From assembly GCA_964438715.1 (NCBI GenBank), contig CAYTLQ010000299.1, positions 1 through 17,251 of the forward strand: 17,251 nt of DNA, read 5' to 3'. This stretch comes from CAYTLQ01 sp964438715 (GTDB lineage: Bacteria > Bacteroidota > Ignavibacteria > Ignavibacteriales > Ignavibacteriaceae). The notes beneath the pieces were generated by a model. The model saw only the letters and a program-made list of their open reading frames with translations. It was not told the origin of the DNA and did not search any database. Numbering within the stretch: the stretch's first letter is position 1; each line of letters opens with the position of its first letter. The position numbers and the translations under genes were made by a program. This document shows, piece after piece, positions 1-8,250 of the stretch.

Positions 1-107
1 CGTAATGTTTCTGCCAGGACTTCTCCTAAAAAGAAATCGGGATTTGTCTTCTGTAGTTGTGCTAATTCTTCTACAGTGAATTCTGATGGTTTCTTGTTAT
101 CTTGCAT
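1..107 (-). CDS. Unidentified protein, N-terminal fragment cut by window edge
   Basis: A minus-strand reading frame starts at an ATG at 107 and runs off the left edge after 35 complete codons. A good Shine-Dalgarno sequence (AAGGAG on the minus strand, 117-122) lies 9 nt before the start, which is the main support for a real gene. The visible peptide begins MQDNKKPSEFTVEELAQLQK and is hydrophilic and acidic, probably helical, with no signal peptide or membrane segment, so the product is probably cytoplasmic. It is divergent from the peptidase block to its right. I do not recognise the family and the fragment is too short to assign a function. Confidence 0.6.
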   Translation of the reverse strand, partial: MQDNKKPSEFTVEELAQLQKTNPDFFLGEVLAETL

Positions 108-297
108 TTATAAAGGCTCCTTTTTGATTTGTTTTTGTTTAACATTATAAATTTAATCATTTGGGGGCCTTTTTCTATAAAATTTCAACTAAGATTGAAT
201 ATACTCCCAAAATTATTTTCCAGAATGAAAACTTTCCTCTTGACAAAGCAAATTATTTTTCTTATTTCTGTAACAATTATTACACTTTCTTTTCTGC
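108..297. other. Divergent intergenic region
   Basis: This AT-rich spacer separates the divergent minus-strand gene and the M20 peptidase gene, so both promoters should lie here. On the minus strand there is a perfect TATAAT at 144-149, placed so that transcription would begin about 30 nt before the ATG at 107, but no convincing -35 box accompanies it. The plus-strand candidate is listed separately. I saw no RNA gene or strong hairpin. Confidence 0.4.
239..270 (+). promoter_or_regulatory. Candidate promoter for the M20/S51/YfcC block
   Basis: CTTG at 239-242 is followed after 20 nt by TATTTCTG (263-270), which matches 7 of 8 positions of the Bacteroidota -7 element TAnnTTTG, with the -33 element at about the usual distance. 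A TTGACA at 240-245 overlaps it but has only a poor 17-nt partner (TATTTC). Transcription would start near 277, about 20 nt before the ATG at 298. The call is by motif only. Confidence 0.3.
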
Positions 298-1407
298 ATG
301 CATAATATTTTACAGATATCTCACGAACCGGTGCTCAAAAATTTTATAGAACTGTGTTCAATTAATGCCCTTTCCGGAGAGGAAAAACCTGTTGCTGAAT
401 TTATCTCTGCAAAACTCCGCTCTCTCGGTTACCATCCATATACCGATAACTCTGCCGCTCTAACGAAAAGTAATACAGGCAACCTTATTTGCAGGATTGG
501 CACCGGGGGCAATTTTGTATTGCTTTCGCATATGGATACTGCCAGAACAACACAAGGTCTTAAAGTTCAAATAAAGGATGGAAAAATTTCAAGCGACGGT
601 ACAACTATTCTGGGCGCAGATGACCGTGCCGGCATTGCAACAATACTCTCTGCATTGGAGTATGCTGTTATAAATAACCTGAAGTTAAAAGACTTTACAG
701 TTGCATTTACTACCTGCGAGGAAACTACTCTCGATGGCTCAAGAAATATTGAATTACCCGAAGGAATAAGGAGAGGTTTTGTGTTCGATTCATCCTACAG
801 ACCGGGGAAATTCATATACTCATCGCCCGGCGCTATTTTTCTCGATATTAACATTAAAGGAAGAGCTTCTCACTCAGGTATTTCGCCGGAAAAAGGAATC
901 AATGCAATTACCGCTGCGGCTCATAGTATTTGCCGCCTGCAAACAGGGAGGATAGATGAGAAATCAACCCGAAATTTTGGAATAATAAACGGTGGCACTG
1001 CGGTAAATGTGGTGCCGGATGCAGTTTCGATTCAGGGAGAAATCCGCTCTTTTGACCGCTCAAGAATCGAAGAACTCAACATCGAAACCAGAAAAGTTTT
1101 CTCTGAAGAGTGCGAAAAAATAGGCGCAGAGTTAACCTATAAGGATAAATTCGATTTTGTTCCCTATACTCATAGACCTGAAAGTGAAGTCTATAAAAAT
1201 ATTTCCGAAGCTATAACAAAAGCAGGATTAACTCCTGAACCAATAATTTCTTTTGGCGGAAGCGATGCAAATTCGCTGAATGAAAGAAAAATACAGACAG
1301 TAAACATTGGTATAGGTGCACAGAATCCTCATGCAAATGATGAATTCATTCTTCAGGAAGATCTTCTTGCTTCAGTAAAAATTGCCCTCAGTTTAATAAC
1401 GGAATAA
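298..1407 (+). CDS. M20 family metallopeptidase, peptidase T-like
   Basis: A 369-residue zinc aminopeptidase of the M20 (PepT-like) family that releases residues from short peptides. It has no signal peptide and should be cytoplasmic. The metal-site landmarks are in order: HMDT (H78, D80), GADDRAG (D108/D109), the catalytic CEE (E141/E142), D164 in FDSS, and H345 in NPHAND. The inserted dimerisation domain is marked by ASHSG (H192). Length and order fit an intact enzyme. The ATG at 298 gives the expected N-terminus, running into the SGEEKPVAEF helix typical of these proteins, but has no clear ribosome-binding site. It is first in a block with an exported cyanophycinase-like protein (5-nt gap) and a YfcC carrier. 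It may therefore be the final cytoplasmic dipeptidase of that pathway, although true tripeptidase or isoaspartyl-dipeptidase activity cannot be told from sequence. Confidence 0.9.
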   Translation: MHNILQISHEPVLKNFIELCSINALSGEEKPVAEFISAKLRSLGYHPYTDNSAALTKSNTGNLICRIGTGGNFVLLSHMDTARTTQGLKVQIKDGKISSDGTTILGADDRAGIATILSALEYAVINNLKLKDFTVAFTTCEETTLDGSRNIELPEGIRRGFVFDSSYRPGKFIYSSPGAIFLDINIKGRASHSGISPEKGINAITAAAHSICRLQTGRIDEKSTRNFGIINGGTAVNVVPDAVSIQGEIRSFDRSRIEELNIETRKVFSEECEKIGAELTYKDKFDFVPYTHRPESEVYKNISEAITKAGLTPEPIISFGGSDANSLNERKIQTVNIGIGAQNPHANDEFILQEDLLASVKIALSLITE

Positions 1408-1412
1408 GTTAT

Positions 1413-2261
1413 ATGAAAAAAGTCTTATTGCTTGTACTGATTTTCGTTTCCGTGGTATTGCCGCAGAAAAAAGGTCACATTTTCGCTATTGGCGGCGGAC
1501 CAAGACCGGCGTACATGATGAACCGATATATTGAATTATGCGGCGGTAAAGATGCAAAAATTGTTGTATTACCAATGGCAAGTGAGGAAATTATTCCTTC
1601 AGGAATGGAACATGTAGAGCAGTTTCGTGAATTGGGCTGTACAAATGTTGAACTGATGATATTTGATAAGAATACCGCAGATGATGACTCGAATTTTGCA
1701 AAACTTGAGGGGGTTACAGGTGTGTTTTTTGGAGGCGGTGATCAATCAAAACTCACGGCAGTATTGCTTGGTACAAAATTATTTGAAAGAATAAAAGAAA
1801 TTTATAACAATGGCGGTTGCATCGGGGGTACAAGCGCAGGGGCGGCGGTTATGAGCGAAGTGATGATTACAGGAAATGAACTTATAAACAAAGATACTAC
1901 AACTATTTTCTGGACAATTGATAAAGGAAATGTCGAATATAAACAAGGTTTTGGCTTTATTAAATCAGCAATAATCGATCAGCATTTTATAAGAAGAAAA
2001 AGGCACAATCGCCTCATTTCAATGGTACTGGAACATCCGCATCTGCGGGGTGTTGCAATAGATGAATCAACGGCTATCATTTATACTAAAGATGATACTT
2101 TTGAAGTAATTGGTGAAAGTCAGGTTTTGATTTATGACGCAACAAAGGCGAAGAATATTAAAACAAAAAGTGACGGCAGGTTCTCGTTTGAAAATATCGT
2201 TTTACATGCGCTTGTTAACGGACAGAAATATGATCTGAAAAAAGGGAAAGTTATTAAATGA
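1413..2261 (+). CDS. Exported cyanophycinase-like serine peptidase (S51)
   Basis: A 282-residue S51 family peptidase closest in motifs to cyanophycinase, which cuts multi-arginyl-polyaspartate into beta-Asp-Arg dipeptides. A signal peptide (about residues 1-18, MKKVLLLVLIFVSVVLPQ) without a lipobox and without a sorting domain points to the periplasm. Visible active-site features: GGDQ (Q111), the nucleophile elbow GGTSAGAA (S141), the signature DQHF..R.R..RL (D189, H191, R195, R197, R200) and GVAIDEST with the presumed third catalytic residue E218. The GGDQ and DxHFxxRxRxxRL motifs favour the cyanophycinase branch over alpha-aspartyl dipeptidase PepE. Its stop codon overlaps the start of the downstream carrier (ATGA), suggesting coupled production of a hydrolase and an importer for its products. 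The substrate is inferred; many Bacteroidota homologues are uncharacterised. Confidence 0.88.
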   Translation: MKKVLLLVLIFVSVVLPQKKGHIFAIGGGPRPAYMMNRYIELCGGKDAKIVVLPMASEEIIPSGMEHVEQFRELGCTNVELMIFDKNTADDDSNFAKLEGVTGVFFGGGDQSKLTAVLLGTKLFERIKEIYNNGGCIGGTSAGAAVMSEVMITGNELINKDTTTIFWTIDKGNVEYKQGFGFIKSAIIDQHFIRRKRHNRLISMVLEHPHLRGVAIDESTAIIYTKDDTFEVIGESQVLIYDATKAKNIKTKSDGRFSFENIVLHALVNGQKYDLKKGKVIK

Positions 2262-3670
2262 CGAACGGAAAAAAGGAATTCAGCCTTAAACTGCCGAATA
2301 CTTATGTTCTTATCTTTTCCATATTAGTACTTATAGCCGCATTTACATGGATAATACCGGGCGGAAGGTATGAACGGACAACACTTAACGGAAGAGAAGT
2401 TGTAGTACAAAATTCCTTCCAATATATTAAAAATGAACCGCAGGGTCTTATTGAACTGTTCATGTCGCCTTTGAAAGGTTTTGCGGAAGCAGGAACCATA
2501 ATAGGATTTGTGTTAATAGTGGGAGGCGCATTTAACATACTCGCCCGTACTGATGCGATTAATTCGCTGATTACACGACTTGCAAAAGCACATCACACAT
2601 CTCCCGTTATGCGTACAATTTTTCTCCCTGTTCTTTTTACATTGTTTTCGCTTGGCGGTGCAACATTTGGAATGAACGAAGAAGTAATTCCTTTTGTACT
2701 GATAATTGTTCCTATTTGTCTTGCACTTAATTACGATTCGATAGTGGGAGTTGCAATACCGCTTGTCGGAGCACATATAGGATTTGCAAGTGCATTCCTT
2801 AATCCGTTTAATGTTGGCATTGCACAGGGCATTGCCGAAGTTCCACTATTTTCCGGCATAGAATACAGAATACTTTGTTGGTCTATATCAAATCTTATCG
2901 GAGTGCTTTTTCTTATCTGGTATGTTAATAAAATTACTAAAGATCCTACAAAAAGCCCGATGTATGAATTCGATAAACAGAGAAGAGAGAACGAGCCGAT
3001 ACACATTCTCGCTGATGAAGAAAAGCAATTTCCATTAAAGCATAAATTGGTCCTTGTTGCATTTCTGGCTTCGCTCATTCTGATTATCATTGGTGTCATT
3101 AAACTCAACTGGTTTATAGAAGAAATCGCGGCAGTGTTTTTTGTAATGGGATTGCTTGTAGGAATCATTGGCGGACTAAAAACCGATAATCTTGTGTCTG
3201 CATTTATTGAAGGCGCAAAGGACCTTGTAGGAACGGCAATTATTATTGCACTTGCACGGGCAACATTGGTCATTTCGCGTGATGGACAGATAATAGATAC
3301 CATTTTATTCCAGCTCTCGCCGTTTATAGAATCCTCGTCTCCGATCTTCGCATCGCAAAAAATGTTTGTAATACAATCAATTATTAACTTTTTTGTACAC
3401 TCTGGAAGCGGTCAGGCGGCGCTTACTATGCCAATTATGGCACCGTTAGCGGATCTTGCAGGGGTTTCGAGACAGACGGCTATTCTTGCTTTTCAGTTCG
3501 GTGAATACACAAATATAATAATTCCAACTTCGGCAGTAACTATGGGCGCGCTGTCTATGGCAAAAGTACCATGGCAGGTGTGGGCAAAATGGGTAACGCC
3601 GTTAATGGCTTTGTTGTTTATTTTGGGGTTTCTGCTCCTGATACCACCCCATCTGATAGGCTGGCATTAG
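2258..3670 (+). CDS. YfcC/DcuC family inner-membrane carrier
   Basis: A 470-residue polytopic membrane protein of the C4-dicarboxylate anaerobic carrier superfamily, YfcC branch. Family marks are the GGATFGMNEEVIPF segment (residues 133-146), the NPFNVGIAQG re-entrant-type stretch from residue 182, an HSGSGQAALTMPIMAPLADL stretch near residue 380, and QFGEYTNIIIPTS near residue 415. A central hydrophilic loop (about residues 225-262) separates two hydrophobic halves, as usual for the family. It overlaps the upstream S51 gene by 4 nt. YfcC relatives are annotated as dicarboxylate or basic amino-acid carriers, so aspartate, arginine or an Asp-containing dipeptide would all fit the context. Which one is carried is inference. 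The frame is intact and the length normal. Confidence 0.88.
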   Translation: MTNGKKEFSLKLPNTYVLIFSILVLIAAFTWIIPGGRYERTTLNGREVVVQNSFQYIKNEPQGLIELFMSPLKGFAEAGTIIGFVLIVGGAFNILARTDAINSLITRLAKAHHTSPVMRTIFLPVLFTLFSLGGATFGMNEEVIPFVLIIVPICLALNYDSIVGVAIPLVGAHIGFASAFLNPFNVGIAQGIAEVPLFSGIEYRILCWSISNLIGVLFLIWYVNKITKDPTKSPMYEFDKQRRENEPIHILADEEKQFPLKHKLVLVAFLASLILIIIGVIKLNWFIEEIAAVFFVMGLLVGIIGGLKTDNLVSAFIEGAKDLVGTAIIIALARATLVISRDGQIIDTILFQLSPFIESSSPIFASQKMFVIQSIINFFVHSGSGQAALTMPIMAPLADLAGVSRQTAILAFQFGEYTNIIIPTSAVTMGALSMAKVPWQVWAKWVTPLMALLFILGFLLLIPPHLIGWH

Positions 3671-3697
3671 ACATAATCATAAAAAATATAAATCAAC

Positions 3698-3703
3698 AGG
3701 AGG
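3698..3703 (+). promoter_or_regulatory. Strong ribosome-binding site (AGGAGG)
   Basis: A perfect AGGAGG lies 4 nt before the ATG at 3708. It fixes the start of the sorting-domain protein and is the strongest Shine-Dalgarno in the window. Most other starts here have weak sites or rely on overlap, so this gene may be translated more than its neighbours. Confidence 0.8.
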
Positions 3704-3707
3704 TTCA

Positions 3708-4826
3708 ATGAATCGTAGATTACTAACACTTGCACTTTTGATGCTTGCATTATTTGCGGCAGAAATCTCAGCCCAATCGTTTCAGACAGGAAAGATAGCG
3801 GTAACACTGAGTCAGTATGGAAGGGTGAGAGTGTTTAAAGATTCTCTTGCCGGTTTACGACAAATAGACAGATCATCGTTTTTGTCAGGAGTATCTCCGG
3901 AGAGAGTATTCAGTTATAAGCTCTCGGCAAATACTTTGGATACTTTTAAAACGCTTACCAATCCTACCATCAGCGATTTTGAAGTGTATGGTTCGGTTGA
4001 TAATTCGTACGATACCACAACAGCCTCACCCGATCTGGTAGTAAAACATAATGTCTATGGCTGGACAAATCAGGGATATCTTTTGGTAAAATTCACTGTA
4101 ATAAACAGAGAATCTGCGGCGCTTTCACAGCGGCTTGGTATGGAGATTATTCCACAGGTTGATGGAAGCTATGGTCTCGAAACAGCTAAGTACTTATCAG
4201 GTCCGGGAATTATTTCTATCTTCCGTTTGCCGACTTCAACATACACCGGATATAAATTGGTATCTGCACCCATGACCTCAATTCGGTTTATCGACTGGTA
4301 CTCCGGATATAACGACACAAATGCAACACTTTATAGCCATTTAGCATATAATCAAATAGATACCCTTATTGAAACAGGCGGTGACGGAGCAGTTCTTTTC
4401 TTTTCTCAGTCACCGGTTAGTGTAAATTCCAACGACTCTACTACAATGTGGGTTGCTATTGCAGTTGGTAACGACGAAGCTGAAATGGTTTCGAACATGG
4501 CTCTTGCAGTAACAAAATATTCCACCCTTACCGATATCAACGAAAAATCTGTTATAAATCCGGATAAGTTCGATCTTTCACAAAACTATCCCAATCCGTT
4601 TAATCCGGAAACAATTATAGATTTTAACCTGATTAAAAGCGGATTCATTACCTTAAAAGTATATGATATACTTGGTAATGAAATACAGACGCTTGCAAGT
4701 GGGTATTACGAAGCCGGTAAGCATAGCGTACGATTTACTGCGGAGAATCTCTCAGGAGGTGTGTACTTTTACAAATTAACCTCAGGCTCTGCATCTATTT
4801 CACGCAAAATGATTCTTAATAAATAA
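3708..4826 (+). CDS. Secreted protein with T9SS type A sorting domain
   Basis: A 372-residue exported protein. It has a signal peptide (about residues 1-23, ending EISAQ) and a beta-rich body (about 24-280) that I do not recognise, with many Ser/Thr/Tyr/Asn residues and the pattern GKIAVTLSQYGRVRV near its start. A complete T9SS type A sorting domain occupies about 286-372, with core FDLSQNYPNPFNPET, then ITLKVYDILGNEI, GVYFYKL and the terminal KMILNK. The sorting domain implies Sec export, outer-membrane passage by T9SS and attachment to the cell surface. It starts from a perfect AGGAGG and ends the first block, 37 nt after the YfcC gene. Its place beside an exported S51 peptidase suggests a substrate-binding or surface role, but no catalytic motif is visible and none is claimed. 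Confidence 0.85.
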   Translation: MNRRLLTLALLMLALFAAEISAQSFQTGKIAVTLSQYGRVRVFKDSLAGLRQIDRSSFLSGVSPERVFSYKLSANTLDTFKTLTNPTISDFEVYGSVDNSYDTTTASPDLVVKHNVYGWTNQGYLLVKFTVINRESAALSQRLGMEIIPQVDGSYGLETAKYLSGPGIISIFRLPTSTYTGYKLVSAPMTSIRFIDWYSGYNDTNATLYSHLAYNQIDTLIETGGDGAVLFFSQSPVSVNSNDSTTMWVAIAVGNDEAEMVSNMALAVTKYSTLTDINEKSVINPDKFDLSQNYPNPFNPETIIDFNLIKSGFITLKVYDILGNEIQTLASGYYEAGKHSVRFTAENLSGGVYFYKLTSGSASISRKMILNK

Positions 4827-4849
4827 CACCTGATTGCATTTTTAGATTC

Positions 4850-4874
4850 CGTGCCGCATGATTTCTGCGGCACG
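4850..4874 (+). terminator. 9-bp perfect inverted repeat: terminator or operator
   Basis: CGTGCCGCA (4850-4858) and TGCGGCACG (4866-4874) form a perfect GC-rich 9-bp stem with a 7-nt loop, 24 nt after the stop at 4826. A run of T does not follow directly (the next bases are CGGTCTATTTCC), so intrinsic termination may be weak. The repeat also sits about 30 nt before the start of the RpiR-type gene, so it could be a DNA operator for autoregulation. Either role separates the two gene blocks. Confidence 0.5.
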
Positions 4875-4892
4875 CGGTCTATTTCCTTCTTC

Positions 4893-4898
4893 AGGAAG
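4893..4898 (+). promoter_or_regulatory. Ribosome-binding site deciding the rpiR-like start
   Basis: AGGAAG lies 7 nt before the ATG at 4906 and supports that start over the in-frame ATG at 4858, which falls inside the inverted repeat. Upstream TTCCT (4883-4887) can pair with AGGAA (4893-4897) across a 5-nt loop, so a small hairpin could hide the site. Confidence 0.45.
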
Positions 4899-4905
4899 CA
4901 GGTAT

Positions 4906-5775
4906 ATGGAACGATATATTAAGATCAAAGAGAAAATCAGGGGGAAATACAAATCTCTTCCGCAGAATCATAAAAAAATAGCGGACTATATAATTGATAA
5001 TTTTGATAAAATTCCATTTCTCAGCGTTCAGGATGTATCGGCAAATCTTGGAACAAGTGTTGCATCGGTAGTTCGTTTCGCGCAGAGAACCGGATTCAAG
5101 GGATATAGTGAATTACGAGACGGTATAGCAGAAACATTACAGGCGCAAATAAATAATAAAGAAATTTTTCCACTGTTCGAAAAGCATAAAGTTGAAGAAG
5201 ACCTGCTGACTGAAGTTGCAAATATCGATATAACAAATATCAATGATACTCTCAATCAATTGGATCGAAGAACATTCGACATGGTAGTAAACCGCATTCT
5301 GTCGGCATCACGAGTTTTTACTGCGGGATTAGGGATATCATATCTGTTATCAGAAATACTGGCATATCAACTTACACAGGTGGGCGTTGATGCAAGTGTT
5401 CTTAAACATACTTATGCAATTTTTCATGAACAAATTCTTTTTATGAAAAAGAAGGATGTTCTTATAGTATTTTCCTTTCCGCCATACTCAAAAGAAACAG
5501 TTGATGCCGCCAAACTTGCAAAAGAACGGGGAATTGATGTGGTTGCAATAACTAACCGAAATGCGGCGCCGGCATCATTTTACTCAATGGCAACAATACC
5601 GGTGAAAAGCGAAAATATGCTGTTTACAAATTCGTTTGCGGCTATTTCCGTAGTTATTAACGCAATAGCAACATCCTGTGCCTTAAAAAAAAGAAATCAG
5701 GCCGAGAAAATATTAAAGGAGACAGAAGAAATCATGGAATATAAAAACCAGTTTATTAGCGGGAGTGAAAAATGA
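4906..5775 (+). CDS. MurR/RpiR family transcriptional regulator (HTH + SIS)
   Basis: A 289-residue two-domain regulator. An N-terminal RpiR-type helix-turn-helix (about 1-77) contains LSVQDVSANLGTSVASVVRF and FKGYSELR. A C-terminal SIS domain (about 130-260) opens with VFTAGLGISYLLSEILAYQL and continues with VLIVFSFPPYSKETVDAAK and VVAITN. SIS domains in this family usually sense a phosphorylated sugar. Here the usual phosphosugar loop SxSGxT is replaced by SFPPYSKET (residues 190-198), resembling the FPRYS variant seen in part of the family, so the ligand may differ. I chose ATG 4906 because it has a ribosome-binding site and gives the expected family N-terminus; the frame is open further up to 4858. 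Its stop overlaps the TonB receptor start by 4 nt, so it probably regulates the block it leads. Ligand and operator are unknown. Confidence 0.88.
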   Translation: MERYIKIKEKIRGKYKSLPQNHKKIADYIIDNFDKIPFLSVQDVSANLGTSVASVVRFAQRTGFKGYSELRDGIAETLQAQINNKEIFPLFEKHKVEEDLLTEVANIDITNINDTLNQLDRRTFDMVVNRILSASRVFTAGLGISYLLSEILAYQLTQVGVDASVLKHTYAIFHEQILFMKKKDVLIVFSFPPYSKETVDAAKLAKERGIDVVAITNRNAAPASFYSMATIPVKSENMLFTNSFAAISVVINAIATSCALKKRNQAEKILKETEEIMEYKNQFISGSEK

Positions 5776-8231
5776 AACAGATACTTTTCATTTTTCTGTT
5801 TTCAGCTACAATGCTCTTTGGTGGAATAACAGGAAAACTTGCGGGTACAATTAAAGACGCGCAGACGGGTGAACCGCTTGCAGGAGCAACAGTCCAGCTT
5901 GAAGGGACAAATCTGGGCACCGCCACCGGTATTTCCGGCGAGTATGTTATTCTTAACATTCCTCCGGGTAAGTACTCGGCTAAAGTTAGTTATATTGGTT
6001 ACGAAACAAAAGTGTTTAACGATGTTGTAATCATTGTTGACCAGACAACAAGGCTTGATATAGAATTAAGCAGTGCCTCTATGCAGGTTAATGAAATTGT
6101 TATTACTGCCGAAGCTCCGCTTGTGCAAAAAGATGTAACAAGCAGTATTTCAGTTATAAATCGTGATGAAATAGAAGCCCTTCCCGTTGCTACTTTTACG
6201 GAACTTCTTTCATTACAGGCAGGTGTAGTAAAAACAGGTGATGGACTACATATTCGCGGAGGCCGCTCGAATGAAGTAGCATATCTGGTTGATGGAATGT
6301 ATGTCAGCGACCCTCTGCTCGGCGGGCTTGCAACACAGATTAATAATGACGCCATTCAGGAAATGAGTCTCCTTAGTGGTACTTTTAATGCAGAATACGG
6401 AAACGCCCTGAGCGGTGTGGTAAATATTGTAACAAGAGATGGTACTGATAAACTTTCGGTAAAACTTGAAGCACGAACGAGCGAATTTGGAATTGATCGT
6501 TATGCAAAACTTCGTGAAAATCGTGTTAACGGCAGTATAAGCGGACCACTTTTTACCCCTGATATCAATTATTTCCTTTCCGGCGAAATAGACAAACAGG
6601 GCAGTTATCTTCCTTTTGGATATAACAGAGACTATACATTTTTTACAAAACTTTCAACTACCCTAATACCAACCGCAAAACTGACATTTTCAAACAGAGG
6701 AAATAACGGAGAGAGGCAGAGTTACAGTCACGAGTATCGTTATATTCCCGAGCAATACACAAAACGCAGAACAGATAGTTGGCAAAGCTCACTAACTTTG
6801 ACTCACACCGTAGCGAATAATTTCTTCTACGATGTGCGTGTATCATATTTTAATCAGGGATTTTACTCGGGAGTTGATAAAGATACATCGCAATATCTTG
6901 CATCAAGCCAGTTTCAGTATTTTGACGATATAGGCAATGGATTTGAATTTTATAAACTGGCGAATCCGTTACAATTAACCGATAGCAGAACCGCAACCGC
7001 TGATTTTAAAGCCGATGCGGTCTGGCAGGTAGATGGTATTAATGAGGTGAAATTCGGTTTTGCATACAAGAAGCACTGGTTAAATCTTTTCAGCATCTTT
7101 GACCCCAAAAGGGATAATCCATATATTGATGATTACGAGACACAGCCATTTGAATTTGCCGGTTATGTGCAGGATAAAATTGAGCTTCCGTATCTGATTA
7201 TCAATATCGGACTTCGGTTCGATTATGTAAATGCAAATGTTTTGTTCAGAGAAAACCCCTTAGAGCCTAAATCAGAAGTTAAAGTAAAACCGCGCTCTCA
7301 GTTTTCTCCTCGAATTGGTATTGCTCATCCTATTTCGGAAAAAACGAAACTTCGCTTTTCATACGGTCATTTTTTCCAGAACCCGGATTTTCAGTACTTA
7401 TTTGAAAATAAACAATATGACCTGAGTGTGCGTGAGCCGATATTTGGTCAGCCGAGCCTTGATGCACAAAGAACCATTTCCTACGAAGTTGGCATTTCGC
7501 ATCAACTTGGTGATAATTCAGTTATGAATGTAACTGCATATTATCGCGATATAACCGGTCTCATAGGTACACGGTATCTCTTCCCTTATGTTGAAGGGCG
7601 CTACACGGGATATACGCTGTATGTCAATGAAGATTATGCAAACATCCGCGGTCTTGAAGTAACACTGGATGGACGCCTTAGTTCAGAGCTCTCCGGGGGA
7701 TTAACATATACTTATTCAGTAGCAAAAGGAAGCGCTTCATCGGAAACGGAACAATATCCCGGAACGCAGGAATCAACTCAACTCTATTACCTTAATTTCG
7801 ACCGGACTCATGTATTTAATGCTTCGTTATCCTATCTTATTGCAGAAGACGAAGGACCTGAAATATTCGGATATAAAGCCTTTGAAAACATGGATATTAG
7901 TCTCTTAATGCGTGCTTCATCAGGTTCTCCGTACACACCGGGAGGAAGGGATATCGGGTTTGTCATAAAGAATTCGTTACGACAGCCGCCAACATATTCC
8001 ATTGATTTACGAGTAGGAAAAGAGTTTGAGATTAATGGTCCTATGAGCCTTCGTGTTTTTGCTGAGGCGCTTAATATTACCGATCACAGGGATGTCCTCT
8101 ATGTTTACCGGGATACGGGAGAGCCTGATTTTACATTCGAGGGCGGACACTCGGTTGAGTGGATGCGCGATCCATCAAATTATGGTCCACCGCGTTCTCT
8201 CCGACTTGGTATAACATTCAGATTTAATTAA
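5772..8231 (+). CDS. TonB-dependent outer-membrane receptor with carboxypeptidase-regulatory domain
   Basis: An 819-residue outer-membrane receptor of the kind that imports bulky solutes with energy from TonB. In order: signal peptide (about 1-17), a carboxypeptidase-regulatory-like beta-sandwich (about 20-100, with GTIKDAQTGEPLAGATVQLEG), a plug (about 115-222, with LHIRGGRSNEVAYLVDG and GTFNAEYGNALSGVVNIVTR), then a beta-barrel to a terminal aromatic strand ending TFRFN. I see no clear TonB box. No SusD-like lipoprotein follows; the next gene encodes a large secreted protein instead. GGGAG (5761-5765) precedes the start by 6 nt, and the start overlaps the stop of the RpiR-type gene. Position before a T9SS-exported S51 peptidase suggests import of its peptide products, which is inference; iron or vitamin complexes cannot be excluded. 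Confidence 0.88.
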   Translation: MKQILFIFLFSATMLFGGITGKLAGTIKDAQTGEPLAGATVQLEGTNLGTATGISGEYVILNIPPGKYSAKVSYIGYETKVFNDVVIIVDQTTRLDIELSSASMQVNEIVITAEAPLVQKDVTSSISVINRDEIEALPVATFTELLSLQAGVVKTGDGLHIRGGRSNEVAYLVDGMYVSDPLLGGLATQINNDAIQEMSLLSGTFNAEYGNALSGVVNIVTRDGTDKLSVKLEARTSEFGIDRYAKLRENRVNGSISGPLFTPDINYFLSGEIDKQGSYLPFGYNRDYTFFTKLSTTLIPTAKLTFSNRGNNGERQSYSHEYRYIPEQYTKRRTDSWQSSLTLTHTVANNFFYDVRVSYFNQGFYSGVDKDTSQYLASSQFQYFDDIGNGFEFYKLANPLQLTDSRTATADFKADAVWQVDGINEVKFGFAYKKHWLNLFSIFDPKRDNPYIDDYETQPFEFAGYVQDKIELPYLIINIGLRFDYVNANVLFRENPLEPKSEVKVKPRSQFSPRIGIAHPISEKTKLRFSYGHFFQNPDFQYLFENKQYDLSVREPIFGQPSLDAQRTISYEVGISHQLGDNSVMNVTAYYRDITGLIGTRYLFPYVEGRYTGYTLYVNEDYANIRGLEVTLDGRLSSELSGGLTYTYSVAKGSASSETEQYPGTQESTQLYYLNFDRTHVFNASLSYLIAEDEGPEIFGYKAFENMDISLLMRASSGSPYTPGGRDIGFVIKNSLRQPPTYSIDLRVGKEFEINGPMSLRVFAEALNITDHRDVLYVYRDTGEPDFTFEGGHSVEWMRDPSNYGPPRSLRLGITFRFN

Positions 8232-8250
8232 TCGGGCAGGTAAAACAACT

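Noticed and set aside
161..349. Small plus-strand open frame from a TTG at 161
   Set aside because: It overlaps the M20 gene start, uses a rare start with no ribosome-binding site, and has a Phe/Tyr/Asn-rich composition expected of translated AT-rich spacer.
2731..3303. 190-codon minus-strand open frame inside the YfcC carrier gene
   Set aside because: It lies fully within a gene with strong family motifs on the plus strand; the open frame is a side effect of that gene's codon use.
4827..4835. CACCTGATT shared after two gene ends (4827-4835 and 16737-16745)
   Set aside because: Nine bases shared twice in 17 kb with no matching flanks or hairpin is compatible with chance.
4858..4905. Longer start for the RpiR-type regulator at ATG 4858
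   Set aside because: The ATG lies inside the 9-bp inverted repeat, has no ribosome-binding site, and adds a stretch unlike family N-termini. ATG 4906 has AGGAAG 7 nt upstream.
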